NCBI RefSeq assembly: GCF_030824335.1
Contig: NZ_JAVBXX010000017.1
Location: 59,699 to 123,698 of the forward strand
Reading direction: 5' to 3'
DNA: 64,000 nt
Origin: Azonexus sp.
GTDB taxonomy: Bacteria > Pseudomonadota > Gammaproteobacteria > Burkholderiales > Rhodocyclaceae
In this document: piece by piece, positions 27,253-36,733 of the stretch
How positions within the stretch are numbered: position 1 is the stretch's first letter
Layout: the number at the start of each line of letters is the position of its first letter
Translations under genes and position numbers: made by a program
The notes under the pieces: generated by a model
Database searches by the model: none
What the model was told of the DNA's origin: nothing
The model's input: the letters and a program-made list of their open reading frames with translations, nothing else

Positions 27253-27683
27253 TGGCTGGCGGGGGTGATTTCCGCCGCTACCGCGGCAAGGCCGGCGACG
27301 GCCCGAAAGCCGAGATGAACGTGGTGCCGCTGGTCGACGTGATGCTGGTGCTGCTGGTCATCTTCATCGTCACCGCGCCGCTGCTGACGCACGCGGTCAA
27401 GATCGACCTGCCGAAGGCATCGAGCGCGGTCAACCTGACCAAGCCCGAACACATCGAGTTCGGCCTGCGCGAGAACGGCGAGATGTTCTGGAACGGCGAG
27501 CCGGTAACGCTGGAGGCGCTGGCCCTGCGCTGTGTCGCTGCCGCTCGCCAGGACGTGCCGCCGGAACTGCATATCCGGGCCGACCGCCGGGTGCATTACG
27601 AGAAGGTCGCACAGGTCATGGCGATTGCCGCCAAGGCCGGACTGAGCAAGATCGGTTTCATCAGCGATCCATCCGGGCCCTAG
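27252..27683 (+). CDS. exbD: ExbD/TolR-type energiser protein
   Basis: 143 residues from the ATG that overlaps the exbB stop by one base. It has a cytoplasmic N-terminus (DFRRYRGKAGDGPKAEMNVVPLVDVMLVLLVIFIVTAP), where the Asp in VPLVDVMLVLLV is the proton-carrying residue of the single helix, and a periplasmic ExbD domain (IHIRADRRVHYEKVAQVMAIAAKAGLSKIGFI-type). It completes the receptor-reductase-TonB-ExbB-ExbD locus. Confidence 0.95.
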
Positions 27684-27756
27684 GGGTTTTCCGACATTGC
27701 ATCATCGACCGGTCAGTGCATAATCCCCTTAGCCGGATAGAACGGGAGGGGCGGGG

Positions 27757-30390
27757 ATGAGGGGGGAGCGGCGACATATCGTTGCATTGGTGCTGCTGCC
27801 GACGCTGTTGTCGCTGGCGCTGCTACTCTTTTTCCTGCGCGGTTCTTTGCACGAATGGGCTGTCCAGCGCTGGGCCGAGGACAACAAGGCCTTTGTCGAT
27901 TCGCTGGCGGCACGCCTCGACGCGGAAATCGAACAGCCGTTGCAGTTGCTGCGCCTGGCGGCGAGAAGCCGGGCCTTTCAGTCCTTGCCCGAACGTTCGT
28001 CGATCGACCTGGCGCTGAATGGCATCCCCGGCGAACTCGATCCGGAAAAGCACGAAATTCTCGAAGCGCTGCGCCAGGCCGGCGGTTTTTCAGTGCTGTT
28101 CGTGCTGACGCCGGAAGGCGATCACTATATTTCCCATCCCTTCAGCGTTCAGCGTGCGCTGCGCAAGTACAACCTGGCCGATCGTGCCTATTTCCAGCAA
28201 GCCGCCAGCACTGGTCTGCCGGTGGTTTCCGATGGCTTTACCGGCGCCGACGGGGTTCCTGCGGTGGTTATCGATATCCCGGTGCTGGATGCGTCGGGCA
28301 AGGTCATTCTGCACCTTGGCGGGGTTCTCCACCTGACCCGCCTGGCCGACTTGCTGCGTGCCGGGAAAATCGAGCCTTTTGAGCGTGCCGCGCTGTTCGA
28401 CGGGGCTGGCCAGCGGGTTGCCGATTCGCGTCTCGGCGCCATTGCGGGGGATGAAAAAGAGGAAGCTTGGTCCTTGGGGTCGACGGCAATGACGCGCGTG
28501 GTGGATAGCGATGGCGAACCCTGGCTGCGCTTCGTTGCCCCGCTGCGCCACGACTGGCATCTCAGCCTGATGCGCAGTGAGGCGGCATTGGATGCTGCAA
28601 TCACCCCGCAGGTGCATCGGGTCATGCAACTGGTTTCGCTGATGGTTCTGGTGCCTTGCCTGATCGGGCTGTTGCTGGCTTTCCATTTCAGTCGTCGCTG
28701 GCGGCGCGCCGATCAGGCGCTGCTGGCAGCCAAGAACGAACTCGAATTGCGGGTGCAGGAGCGAACCGAAGCGCTGCAACTGTCCGAGGTGCGTTACCGG
28801 ACGCTGTTCGAATCGACGGCCGAAGCGGTGCTCATTATCGATGGGGTGACCATCGTCGATTGCAATCCGACGGCAATGCAGATGTTTGGTGCCGAGTCGC
28901 GGGAGCGATTGCTCGGCAACACGCCGGCGGAACTCTCGCCGACCGTGCAGCCGGATGGCGAGGCATCGCTGTCGGCCGCCGAAAGGCAGATCGCTGCCGC
29001 ACTACGCGGTGAATTGCCGCGTTTCGAATGGACGCATCGGCGGATCGACAACCGCCAGTTGTTTATCGCTGAAGTGATCATCAGCCGGATCAGGCTGGGT
29101 GAGCGGGCATTGATCCAGTGCAGCCTGCGCGACGTCACCCAGCACCGGCAGGCCGAGCGCGAACTGGCCGCGTATCGGGAGCACCTTGAGGAACTGGTCG
29201 AACTGCGCACCGGCGAGCTGGCACAGGCCAAGCAGTTTGCCGAAACTGCCAGCGTGGCGAAAAGCGTTTTCCTGGCCAACATGAGCCACGAAATCCGGAC
29301 ACCGATGAATGCCATTCTCGGTATGGCCCGGCTGGTCCGCAAGGGTGGCTTGAGCGACGAGCAGATCGCGCAGATGGGCAAGCTGGAAACGGCCAGCGCG
29401 CATTTGCTGGAAATCATCAATGCGGTGCTCGACCTGTCCAAGATCGAAGCCGGCCGCTTCTCGCTGGAGTCGGTGCCGGTGCAGATCGAAGCGCTGGTGG
29501 TCAATGTCCTGTCGATGGTACATGAACGGGTACAGGCGAAAGGCCTGGCGCTGGTCAGCGAGGTGCCGCATCTGGCGGGTGCTTTGCTGGGTGATCCGAC
29601 GCGACTGCAGCAGGCCTTGCTCAACTACGTGACCAACGCGGTGAAGTTCACCGAGCGCGGCGGCATTGTCATCCGTCTCGTCGTCGAGGCGGAGGATGCG
29701 CAATCGATGACGCTGCGTTTTGAAGTCGAGGATAGCGGTATCGGCATTCCCGAAGAGGCATTGCCGCGGCTGTTTTCCGCATTCGAGCAGGCGGATGCGT
29801 CGACCACCCGGCATTACGGCGGCACTGGCCTTGGTCTGGCAATTACCCGCAAACTGGCGCGCTTGATGGGCGGCGACGTTGGCGTGCGCAGTCAACCGGG
29901 CGTTGGCAGCACGTTCTGGTTCACGGTCTGCCTGGCCAAGGATGATCAGGCCGCTGTCACCTTACCGGCTGCCGGCGACAATCCCGGGGAGCGCCTGCGC
30001 AGTGATTTTGCCGGGCGCCGGGTGCTGCTGGTCGAAGACGAGCCGATCAACCGGGAAATCGCGCTGATCCAATTGGAGGAGTTGGGATTGCAGGTTGATC
30101 AGGCAGAGGACGGCGAGCAGGCGGTGGCCATGGCGAGCAGTACCGATTACGACCTGATCCTGATGGACATGCAGATGCCGCGCATGGACGGCCTGCAGGC
30201 GACACAGCACATCCGCCGCTTGCCGGCGCATGCACGCACGCCGATCCTGGCGATGACGGCCAACGCATTTGTCGAGGACAAGGCGCGTTGTCTGGAAGCC
30301 GGCATGGACGATTTCATGGCCAAGCCGGTGGTGCCGGAACGCCTGGAGGCAATGCTGCTGCGCCACCTGGCGGGCATCGCCAAAGCCTAG
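27757..30390 (+). CDS. hybrid sensor histidine kinase (dCache-PAS-HisKA-HATPase-REC)
   Basis: 877 residues with GGAGGGGCGGGG before the ATG. Membrane helices at residues 9-28 and 292-311 bracket a periplasmic double-Cache domain ([31 protein letters not shown]). Then come a PAS domain (~345-460), a coiled coil, HisKA with His511 in [16 protein letters not shown], HATPase with N box and [12 protein letters not shown], and a receiver (754-872) with phospho-Asp804 in LMDMQMP and Lys in MAKPV. No response regulator or Hpt gene is adjacent, so the partner lies elsewhere. It follows exbD by 73 bp and ends 4 bp inside the convergent methyltransferase gene. Confidence 0.93.
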   Translation: MRGERRHIVALVLLPTLLSLALLLFFLRGSLHEWAVQRWAEDNKAFVDSLAARLDAEIEQPLQLLRLAARSRAFQSLPERSSIDLALNGIPGELDPEKHEILEALRQAGGFSVLFVLTPEGDHYISHPFSVQRALRKYNLADRAYFQQAASTGLPVVSDGFTGADGVPAVVIDIPVLDASGKVILHLGGVLHLTRLADLLRAGKIEPFERAALFDGAGQRVADSRLGAIAGDEKEEAWSLGSTAMTRVVDSDGEPWLRFVAPLRHDWHLSLMRSEAALDAAITPQVHRVMQLVSLMVLVPCLIGLLLAFHFSRRWRRADQALLAAKNELELRVQERTEALQLSEVRYRTLFESTAEAVLIIDGVTIVDCNPTAMQMFGAESRERLLGNTPAELSPTVQPDGEASLSAAERQIAAALRGELPRFEWTHRRIDNRQLFIAEVIISRIRLGERALIQCSLRDVTQHRQAERELAAYREHLEELVELRTGELAQAKQFAETASVAKSVFLANMSHEIRTPMNAILGMARLVRKGGLSDEQIAQMGKLETASAHLLEIINAVLDLSKIEAGRFSLESVPVQIEALVVNVLSMVHERVQAKGLALVSEVPHLAGALLGDPTRLQQALLNYVTNAVKFTERGGIVIRLVVEAEDAQSMTLRFEVEDSGIGIPEEALPRLFSAFEQADASTTRHYGGTGLGLAITRKLARLMGGDVGVRSQPGVGSTFWFTVCLAKDDQAAVTLPAAGDNPGERLRSDFAGRRVLLVEDEPINREIALIQLEELGLQVDQAEDGEQAVAMASSTDYDLILMDMQMPRMDGLQATQHIRRLPAHARTPILAMTANAFVEDKARCLEAGMDDFMAKPVVPERLEAMLLRHLAGIAKA

Positions 30391-31040
30391 CGCCGTTGCC
30401 AGACCTGCCAGCGTTCGCGGCCGGAAAAGACCGGAATCGAGTCGTTGACCGCAACATCCTCAATGCGGACGAAATTTTCGCCCAGCAAGGCATCGAGCTG
30501 TTCAGGCAGAATGCCGAAGGGCGGGCCTTTCGGTTGTTCGCACAGGAAAAAATAACCGGCTAGCAGGCCACCGGGCGGCAGCAGTTGGGCGACGCGTTTT
30601 CCCCAGTCGTCCCACAATTTGCGTGGCAGCGCGCACAAGAAGGCGCGTTCGTAGATCAAATCTAGCGGTCGACGCGGTGTGTAGGTGAAAAAGTCGGCGC
30701 AAACGAGGTCGACCGCAGGATTCGGGTTTGCCGCATCGGCCACGGCCTGGCCGAGCACTTCGCGCGCCCTGGCGACGGCGGCCGGCGAAAAATCCAGTGC
30801 GGTAACCGGCCACCTGGCAGCTGCCAGGTGCAGTGCCTCCCAGGCGCTACCGCAGCCGGGAATCAGTGTGTGAAGCGTATTCGGCGTGGCTGACTGGCGG
30901 GCGATGAAATCGGCAAAGTCGTCCGGTACCTTGCCGGCGTCCCAAGGCGTGATGCCTTCGCCGAAGCGTTTGCACCAGAAATCCGGATGTTCCGGGCGTT
31001 GTTCGGGCGGTTTGGCGTGCTCGTTCATGGTGTCGCTCAT
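30387..31040 (-). CDS. TPMT-family SAM-dependent methyltransferase
   Basis: 217 residues. The thiopurine methyltransferase family is recognised from [21 protein letters not shown], the SAM loop [26 protein letters not shown], and the [29 protein letters not shown] segment. Bacterial members methylate thiols, selenium or tellurium compounds; the substrate here is unknown. It ends inside the 3' end of the hybrid kinase gene (4-bp overlap of stops) and is followed in the same direction by nothing before the kinase. The thioredoxin-fold gene lies 10 bp beyond its start and is transcribed toward it, so the two are likely cotranscribed. Confidence 0.85.
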   Translation of the reverse strand: MSDTMNEHAKPPEQRPEHPDFWCKRFGEGITPWDAGKVPDDFADFIARQSATPNTLHTLIPGCGSAWEALHLAAARWPVTALDFSPAAVARAREVLGQAVADAANPNPAVDLVCADFFTYTPRRPLDLIYERAFLCALPRKLWDDWGKRVAQLLPPGGLLAGYFFLCEQPKGPPFGILPEQLDALLGENFVRIEDVAVNDSIPVFSGRERWQVWQRR

Positions 31041-31050
31041 GGTGTCTCGT

Positions 31051-31539
31051 TCAGCGTTTTTTCAGGGCCAGGCTGGCTTGGTCAACGGCGTCTTCCAGAT
31101 AGCTCTGGTAGAAGTCAGGCAGGCGGGCGCCGACGATCGGTTCATGCAGCGCCTGGCCGTCGGGGCCGTAAAAAGCCACGACGGGTACCAGACGGATTTT
31201 TTCCCGTTTGGCAAAAATGGCATGCGTGGTCGGTCGACCGGAGAAATCCTGCAACGGGGCATTGCTGTCCTGCGCGACTTCGCGGATCACCACGCGGCCG
31301 GCATAACGCGGGTCGGCAGCCAGCACGCGCAGGTAGTCGCGTTTGACGGTTTTACAGAACGAGCAGTCGGCGCGACTGAAAATGATCACCAGCGGCGCGC
31401 CGGCGCTGGCCGCCTGACGGGCTTCTACCGCCAGATGGCTGGCTCGCTGCAACTCGGCTGCCTGCAAGGTGCCTGTCGGCAGGCATGCTAGAATCAGCGC
31501 CCCGATCAGCCCGTTCCATCCCTTCCAGGATTGCCTCAT
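31051..31539 (-). CDS. exported thioredoxin-fold protein (CSFC motif)
   Basis: 162 residues. The N-terminus [20 protein letters not shown] is a signal peptide, which fixes the start at the ATG at 31539; GGAAGG lies nine bases upstream. The mature protein has a thioredoxin-like fold with an active site C59-S-F-C62 after [10 protein letters not shown], a cis-Pro-type segment [12 protein letters not shown], and an SoxW/DsbE-like layout. It probably reduces or monitors disulfides in the periplasm. Its ATG overlaps the ATG of hemC on the other strand (both within CATG at 31537-31540), so each gene's leader lies within the other's coding region. Confidence 0.85.
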   Translation of the reverse strand: MRQSWKGWNGLIGALILACLPTGTLQAAELQRASHLAVEARQAASAGAPLVIIFSRADCSFCKTVKRDYLRVLAADPRYAGRVVIREVAQDSNAPLQDFSGRPTTHAIFAKREKIRLVPVVAFYGPDGQALHEPIVGARLPDFYQSYLEDAVDQASLALKKR

Positions 31540-32485
31540 GTCCGTGCCTTCCAAAATCGTCATTGCCTCCCGCGAATCCCGTCTGGCCATGTGGCAGGCG
31601 GTGCATGTCAGAGATCGACTGGCGAGTCTAAATCCTGCTGCGGAAGTTGTCATTCTCGGCATGACCACCAAGGGCGACCAGATTCTCGACCGACCGCTCG
31701 CCGAAATCGGCGGCAAGGGCCTGTTCATCAAGGAACTGGAAGTCGCGATGCAGGAAGGCAAGGCGCACCTTGCCGTACATTCGATGAAGGATGTGCCGAT
31801 GGTGATGCCGGACGGCTTCGTGCTGGCCGCCATCTCGGCGCGCGAAAATCCGCGCGATGCCTTTGTTTCGAACAAGTACAACAGCCTCGACGATCTGCCG
31901 GCCGGTGCCGTGGTCGGCACTTCCAGCCTGCGCCGCGAAGCCATCCTGCGTGCCAAATATCCGACGCTGGTCATCAAGAGCCTGCGCGGCAATCTCGATA
32001 CCCGGCTGAAGAAACTCGACGCCGGTGAATACGACGCCATCATCCTGGCGGCCGCCGGCCTGATTCGTCTGGGGCTGGAAAACCGCATCAAGACCGTGTT
32101 GACCGCAGAACAGTCGCTGCCGGCGCCGGGGCAGGGCGCACTGGGTATTGAATTGATCGACGGTGCCGCCCACATGTTCGACGTCGTGGCGCCGCTCAAC
32201 GATCCGGAAACGGCACACTGCGTCAAGGCCGAACGCGCTTTCTCGCGCGCGCTGGGCGGTAGCTGCCAGGTGCCTTTGGGCGGTTACGCAATCATGGAAA
32301 ACGGTTTGTTGTGGCTGCGCGGCTTTGTCGCCAGCGTCGATGGCCGCGAAATGGTTGCCGCAGAATTGCGTGGTGAAGTCGGCAAGGTCGACGGCGACGA
32401 CGAAGCGCTCGGCCGTCAACTGGCCGACATGCTGCGCGCCCAGGGGGCTGAAGCCATTCTGGCCAAGCTGGCTGGCTGTCAGTAA
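31538..32485 (+). CDS. hemC: porphobilinogen deaminase (hydroxymethylbilane synthase)
   Basis: 315 residues (E. coli 313). It polymerises four porphobilinogens to hydroxymethylbilane using a covalently bound dipyrromethane cofactor attached to the Cys in [13 protein letters not shown]. Also present are [20 protein letters not shown] and the SSLRREA loop. The ATG at 31538 has AGGA eight bases upstream. It is the first gene of hemC-hemD-hemX-hemY, with spacings of 5 bp, 2 bp and a 4-bp overlap. Its promoter must lie inside the divergent thioredoxin-fold gene. Confidence 0.98.
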   Translation: MSVPSKIVIASRESRLAMWQAVHVRDRLASLNPAAEVVILGMTTKGDQILDRPLAEIGGKGLFIKELEVAMQEGKAHLAVHSMKDVPMVMPDGFVLAAISARENPRDAFVSNKYNSLDDLPAGAVVGTSSLRREAILRAKYPTLVIKSLRGNLDTRLKKLDAGEYDAIILAAAGLIRLGLENRIKTVLTAEQSLPAPGQGALGIELIDGAAHMFDVVAPLNDPETAHCVKAERAFSRALGGSCQVPLGGYAIMENGLLWLRGFVASVDGREMVAAELRGEVGKVDGDDEALGRQLADMLRAQGAEAILAKLAGCQ

Positions 32486-32490
32486 ACAGC

Positions 32491-33267
32491 ATGGCGCAGA
32501 CCGGCCCGCTCGCTGGTCGCTGCATCGTCGTGACCCGGCCGCGCGCCCAGGCGGCGCCGTTGGCTGCAGCGATTGCCGCCGCCGGGGGCGAGGCCTTGTT
32601 GTTTCCGCTGCTGGAAATTGCGCCGGCCGATGATCCGGCGCCACTGAACGCCGCCGCAGATCAACTGGCCGCTTACTCGCTGGCCATTTTCGTCAGCCCG
32701 AATGCCGTGGCGCATGCCTTGCCGGTGCTGCTGGCCGGGCCGGGCTGGCCGGCCGGCCTGCATCCGGCGGCGGTCGGGCCGGGTACCGCCAAAGCCCTTG
32801 GCGAACGAGGTATTCCCGGCTGTCTGCTGCCGCCGCAGCGTTTCGATTCAGAAGGTCTGCTGGCCTTGCCGGAATTGGCGGCAGAGCGGGTTGGCGGGCG
32901 GCGAGTCGCCATCTTTCGCGGCGACGGCGGGCGCGAACTGCTGGCCGATACGCTGCGGGCGCGTGGTGCCAGCGTCGATTGCATCACCTGTTATCGGCGC
33001 AGCGGCCCGGCGCAAGGTTTCGCGCCGCTGCTCGATGCCTGGCGCTTGGGCCGACTGGATGGCATCGTGGTGTCGAGTAGTGAGGGCCTGCGCTATCTGG
33101 TCGATGGCTTGCCCGATGCCGGGCGGCAATTCCTCGCCCAGACCCCCTTGTTTGTCCCGCATGCCCGCATTGCCGAGGTCGCCGGTACGCTGGGTCTGGC
33201 GCGTGTCGAATTGACAGAAGCCACTGACAGTGGCCTGATCGAAGGATTACTTGCTTATAATTGGTGA
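32491..33267 (+). CDS. hemD: uroporphyrinogen-III synthase
   Basis: 258 residues. The fold is poorly conserved in sequence, but VVTRPRAQAAPLAAAIAAAGGEALLFPLLEI, IFVSPNAVAHALPVL, AVGPGTAKALGERG and a late SSSEGLRYLVDG are diagnostic. It cyclises hydroxymethylbilane with inversion of ring D. Position between hemC and hemX, 5 bp after hemC, confirms the assignment. Confidence 0.95.
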   Translation: MAQTGPLAGRCIVVTRPRAQAAPLAAAIAAAGGEALLFPLLEIAPADDPAPLNAAADQLAAYSLAIFVSPNAVAHALPVLLAGPGWPAGLHPAAVGPGTAKALGERGIPGCLLPPQRFDSEGLLALPELAAERVGGRRVAIFRGDGGRELLADTLRARGASVDCITCYRRSGPAQGFAPLLDAWRLGRLDGIVVSSSEGLRYLVDGLPDAGRQFLAQTPLFVPHARIAEVAGTLGLARVELTEATDSGLIEGLLAYNW

Positions 33268-33269
33268 GC

Positions 33270-34337
33270 ATGAAAGCTGAATATTCCTCTCCTTCCTCTC
33301 CGGCCTCTGATCAGGAGGCTGTGCCGCCAGTGGCAACACGGCGCGGCGGAGGCAAGTTCGCCTGGCTGTTGCTTGTTGCACTTATCGGCGGTTTGGCGAC
33401 CTGGCAATGGTTTGATACCCGGCAGCAGTTGTCTGAAATCCGTCAGTTGATGAGTCAGCGTCAGGGTGATGCCGGTGCATCGCATGAGGATGTGGCAAAG
33501 TTCAGTGAACGACTGGCCGCCATCGAATTGCAACTGGCGGAAAGCAAGGATAGCGAAGCTGCACTGAGCACGCTTCATGAGAGCCTCGCCAACGGGCGCG
33601 AGACGCTTGATCTGCTTGACGTGGAGCAGGCAATCACGCTGGCGGTACAACAAATCCAGCTCGCCGGTAATGTGCCGGTCGCCTTGCAGGCTCTGCGTTC
33701 GGCCGATGCTCAGTTGGCCCGCCTCGACAAGGCCCGGCACTTGCCTTTGCGCAAGGCGCTGGCGGCGGATATTCACTCACTGAATGAACTGCCGCTGGTC
33801 GATGTTCCCGGTATCAGCTTGCAACTCGGACAGATTGTCGAAAGTGTCGACAAATTTGCCTTTGCGGTTTATGGCCGCCCGGTCGATGCGGCTTCATCGC
33901 TGCCGCCGGTCGATGCGGCTTCATCGCTGCCGCCGGCCGATGCGACCGATCCGCTCGAAGTAAAGCCGTGGTGGCAGCAGGCATTGCTTGATGTTTGGCA
34001 GGAAGCCCGCAGCTTGATCCGCATCCAGCGTTTTGATCGCGAAGAACCCGTCTTGCTGGCGCCCGGCCAAGGGTTTTTCTTGCGCGAAAATCTCAAGTTG
34101 CGTTTGCTCAGTGCCCGCCTGGCACTGTTTGCGCGTGATCAGAAAACTTATCGTAGCGAGTTGTCGCTTGCCGAGCATTGGCTGACTCGGCATTTTTCCC
34201 CGGAAGACAAGGCTGTTCAGGCGGCGCAGGCAGATATCAAGGCGCTTGCGACGGCCAGCGTCGTGATTGATCTGCCGGATTTGCGGGCCAGCCAGCAGGC
34301 GCTGGCCGTGCTGCGTGACGGCAAGGAAAAGCGGTGA
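33270..34337 (+). CDS. hemX: HemX-family membrane protein
   Basis: 355 residues from ATG 33270, 2 bp after the hemD stop. One N-terminal membrane helix (KFAWLLLVALIGGLATWQWF), a coiled coil (~50-105), and a helical periplasmic domain (QALRSADAQLARLDKARHLPLRKALAADI ... WWQQALLDVWQEARSLIRIQRFD) match the HemX family. It was once annotated as a uroporphyrinogen methyltransferase but has no SAM site. Its function in haem synthesis is unclear. It contains a 27-bp tandem repeat (VDAASSLPP twice). The stop overlaps the hemY start. Confidence 0.9.
   Translation: MKAEYSSPSSPASDQEAVPPVATRRGGGKFAWLLLVALIGGLATWQWFDTRQQLSEIRQLMSQRQGDAGASHEDVAKFSERLAAIELQLAESKDSEAALSTLHESLANGRETLDLLDVEQAITLAVQQIQLAGNVPVALQALRSADAQLARLDKARHLPLRKALAADIHSLNELPLVDVPGISLQLGQIVESVDKFAFAVYGRPVDAASSLPPVDAASSLPPADATDPLEVKPWWQQALLDVWQEARSLIRIQRFDREEPVLLAPGQGFFLRENLKLRLLSARLALFARDQKTYRSELSLAEHWLTRHFSPEDKAVQAAQADIKALATASVVIDLPDLRASQQALAVLRDGKEKR
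33881..33934 (+). repeat. 27-bp tandem repeat in hemX
   Basis: Two exact 27-bp units (33881-33907, 33908-33934), followed by a partial third starting with GGCCGATGCG, encode VDAASSLPP-VDAASSLPP-ADA. The repeat is in frame and lies in a Pro/Ser/Ala linker of HemX, a site that could vary in length by slippage. Confidence 0.95.
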
Positions 34338-35524
34338 GCGGCTTATTCTGGGTCATCACCCTGTTTGGTCTGGCGGTTGCCGTAGCCATGGGGGCCCATC
34401 TGAATGATGGCTATGTCCTGATTGTCGTGGCGCCCTGGCGCCTGGAGGTTTCACTCAACTTGCTGCTACTGGCGCTGTTGGCGGCTTTTCTTGTTTTGCA
34501 TTTCATCTTGCGGGCATTTTTCTTTGCCGTGAGTATGCCTCGACAGGCTCAGGAGTACCGGAAGCGTCGGCAGCGGGAAAGGTCCGGCGTGGTATTTCAG
34601 GATGCCGTACGTTTGTTGTTCGAAGGGCGCTTTGGTCAAGCCTTGAAGCGTGCCGGGGAGGCTTATGACGCGGGGCGGGCGCCAGGTTTGGCTGCACTGA
34701 TTGCTGCTCGGGCGGCGCAGCGCCTGGGTGACCCGATGCGTCAACAGGCGTGGCTGGATAAGGCCAAGCAACAGGATGCGCGTAATGAAGCAGCCAGCTT
34801 GATGCTGGAGGCCGAAATGCACAACGAGGAGCGTCGGTTTGATGAGGCGCTGGCGGCATTGGCGCGTTTGCAGGGCAAGCTTGGCCGACACATTGCCGCG
34901 TTGCGTCTGGAGTTGCGGGCGCGCCAGGGATTGGGCGACTGGGATGGCGTACTCAAGCTGCTGCGGCAATTGGCCAAACGCGATGCCCTGCCAGAAGAAA
35001 CTGTGCGCACGCTAAGCACCAAGGCGCACCGCGCCAATATTGAACGCTGTGCCAGCGAGCGTGACACGTTGGTGACCTACCTGCGAGCCTTGCCGGCTGA
35101 TGAACGCGTACCGGAGTTGGCACTTGCTGCAAGTCGTGCCCTGACTGCAGTCGGCGCAGATGCGGAAGCACAGAAATTGATTGAGGGTGTGCTGGACAGC
35201 GGCGATGACGAAGCCTGGCAGTGTTCGTTGATCGGCATTTATGGTCGCTTGACCGGTGCAGATCCGATGTCGCGTATTGCCCGGGCCGAAGCGTGGTTAC
35301 GTCAGCGGCCCACGCATGCCGAATTATTGCTGGCGCTGGGCCGCATGTGCGTGCGGCAACGCCTGTGGGGCAAGGCGCAGAGTTATCTGGAGGCATCGTT
35401 GTCGCTCGATGAAACTCAGGAAGGGCATCTTGAACTGGCCCGCCTGTGCGATCAACTTGAGCGGACCGAAGAGGCCAATCGGCATTATCGGGCTGCCGTC
35501 AGCCAGGAATTTGTTGGGAAATAA
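34334..35524 (+). CDS. hemY: HemY-family TPR membrane protein
   Basis: 396 residues starting at GTG, overlapping the hemX stop by 4 bp (GTGA). Two N-terminal membrane helices (FWVITLFGLAVAVAMGA; LNLLLLALLAAFLVLHFIL) are followed by tetratricopeptide-type helices (FGQALKRAGEAYDAG, ARNEAASLMLEAEMHNEERRFDEALAALARLQ). This is the proteobacterial HemY, unrelated to protoporphyrinogen oxidase HemY of Bacillus; its proposed role is to hold haem-synthesis enzymes at the membrane. It is the last of the hem gene run. Confidence 0.93.
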   Translation: MSGLFWVITLFGLAVAVAMGAHLNDGYVLIVVAPWRLEVSLNLLLLALLAAFLVLHFILRAFFFAVSMPRQAQEYRKRRQRERSGVVFQDAVRLLFEGRFGQALKRAGEAYDAGRAPGLAALIAARAAQRLGDPMRQQAWLDKAKQQDARNEAASLMLEAEMHNEERRFDEALAALARLQGKLGRHIAALRLELRARQGLGDWDGVLKLLRQLAKRDALPEETVRTLSTKAHRANIERCASERDTLVTYLRALPADERVPELALAASRALTAVGADAEAQKLIEGVLDSGDDEAWQCSLIGIYGRLTGADPMSRIARAEAWLRQRPTHAELLLALGRMCVRQRLWGKAQSYLEASLSLDETQEGHLELARLCDQLERTEEANRHYRAAVSQEFVGK

Positions 35525-35541
35525 TTACCAAGGAGACGTTC

Positions 35542-35781
35542 GTGCTTAATATTGATATGCGCAAGATTTACAACTTTTATCCCATCGAGCCGACGCCCGA
35601 TCCATCCGATTTGCCGACCGGGGGGGATATCTATTACGAGTGTCTGGATTGCGCCGTGATCGTCAATTCCGTGCCGCACATCAAAGCCGCTTGCGCTTGC
35701 GGCAATCTGTTGGGCGGTGGTGGAAAACTGGAATTGAAAGACCCGGTGCGCGTCCGGGTCGTCAAGGGCAAGCTGAAGTAA
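35542..35781 (+). CDS. small zinc-ribbon-like protein
   Basis: 79 residues starting at GTG 35542, with AAGGAG at 35530-35535. Two cysteine pairs (CLDC and CAC) 17 residues apart could form a zinc knuckle: YYECLDC ... KAACACGNLLGGG. The rest is charged (LELKDPVRVRVVKGKLK). I do not recognise the family. It lies 17 bp after hemY, so it is probably cotranscribed. It is real rather than spurious, because of its ribosome site, low-bias codon use and compact composition. Confidence 0.7.
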   Translation: MLNIDMRKIYNFYPIEPTPDPSDLPTGGDIYYECLDCAVIVNSVPHIKAACACGNLLGGGGKLELKDPVRVRVVKGKLK

Positions 35782-35794
35782 GCTTGGCTGGATT

Positions 35795-36733
35795 TCAGGC
35801 CCAGTTCTGCGGCTTGAGAAAAACTTCGTAGAGTTCTGCTTCTGGCGTGCCGGTTTCCGGCTGCCAGTCGTAGCGCCATTTGACGATAGGCGGCAGCGAC
35901 ATCAGGATGGATTCGGTCCGGCCGCCGGATTGCAGTCCGAACAGGGTGCCGCGATCCCAGACCAGATTGAATTCGACATAGCGGCCACGGCGATAGGCCT
36001 GGAAGTCGCGTTCGCGTTCGCCATACGGTGTGTCGCGGCGCTTGGCGAGCACCGGCAGGTAGGCCTGCGTGAAGGCGTTGCCGACGGCCTGGGTCAGTGC
36101 GAAGCAGCGCTCGAATGCATTTTCTCCACCGGTTCCAGCTTCGTTCAGATCATCGAAGAAAACGCCGCCGACGCCGCGTGGTTCATTGCGGTGCTTGAGA
36201 AAGAAATACTCGTCGCACCAGTTTTTGTATTTCGGATAGACCGCGTCGCCGAAAGGCGCCAAAGCCGTTTTGCAGGTCTGGTGAAAATGCACCACATCTT
36301 CCCGTTGACCGTAATAAGGCGTCATGTCCATGCCGCCACCGAACCAGAAGACATCCGCTTCACCCGGTTTGCTGGCAACAAAGCAGCGCACGTTCATGTG
36401 TGCTGTCGGACAATAGGGATTGCGTGGGTGCAAAACCAGCGAGACGCCCATGGCCTCCCAGGCGCGGCCGGCCAGATGCGGCCGGACGGCAGTGGCCGAA
36501 GCGGGCAGGGCGCTACCGGTGACATGCGAGAAATTGACGCCGCCGCGTTCGAAAAAATTGCCTTCTTCGATCAGACGCGACACACCGCCGCCACCTTCCG
36601 GGCGTTGCCAGGCATCGCTACGGAAAGCTTGGCCATCGAAAGCCTCCAGTTCGCCGACAATGCGCTTTTGCAGGTCGGTGAAGTAATCCTTCAGGTGGGT
36701 CAAGGGAATTTGCTGCAGGGTATTTTCAGACAT
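35795..36733 (-). CDS. hemF: oxygen-dependent coproporphyrinogen-III oxidase
   Basis: 312 residues from the ATG at 36733 (MSENTLQQI), close to E. coli HemF (299). It decarboxylates two propionates of coproporphyrinogen III to vinyls using oxygen. Diagnostic stretches include [59 protein letters not shown] and [17 protein letters not shown]. The ATG overlaps the stop of the upstream diguanylate cyclase by 8 bp. It is convergent with hemY and the small zinc protein (13 bp). Confidence 0.98.
   Translation of the reverse strand: MSENTLQQIPLTHLKDYFTDLQKRIVGELEAFDGQAFRSDAWQRPEGGGGVSRLIEEGNFFERGGVNFSHVTGSALPASATAVRPHLAGRAWEAMGVSLVLHPRNPYCPTAHMNVRCFVASKPGEADVFWFGGGMDMTPYYGQREDVVHFHQTCKTALAPFGDAVYPKYKNWCDEYFFLKHRNEPRGVGGVFFDDLNEAGTGGENAFERCFALTQAVGNAFTQAYLPVLAKRRDTPYGERERDFQAYRRGRYVEFNLVWDRGTLFGLQSGGRTESILMSLPPIVKWRYDWQPETGTPEAELYEVFLKPQNWA

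Noticed and set aside
31541..32226. Upstream extension of the thioredoxin-fold gene
   Set aside because: The frame is open for a further ~230 codons, but the signal peptide begins at the ATG at 31539 and the extension lies opposite hemC with no similarity.
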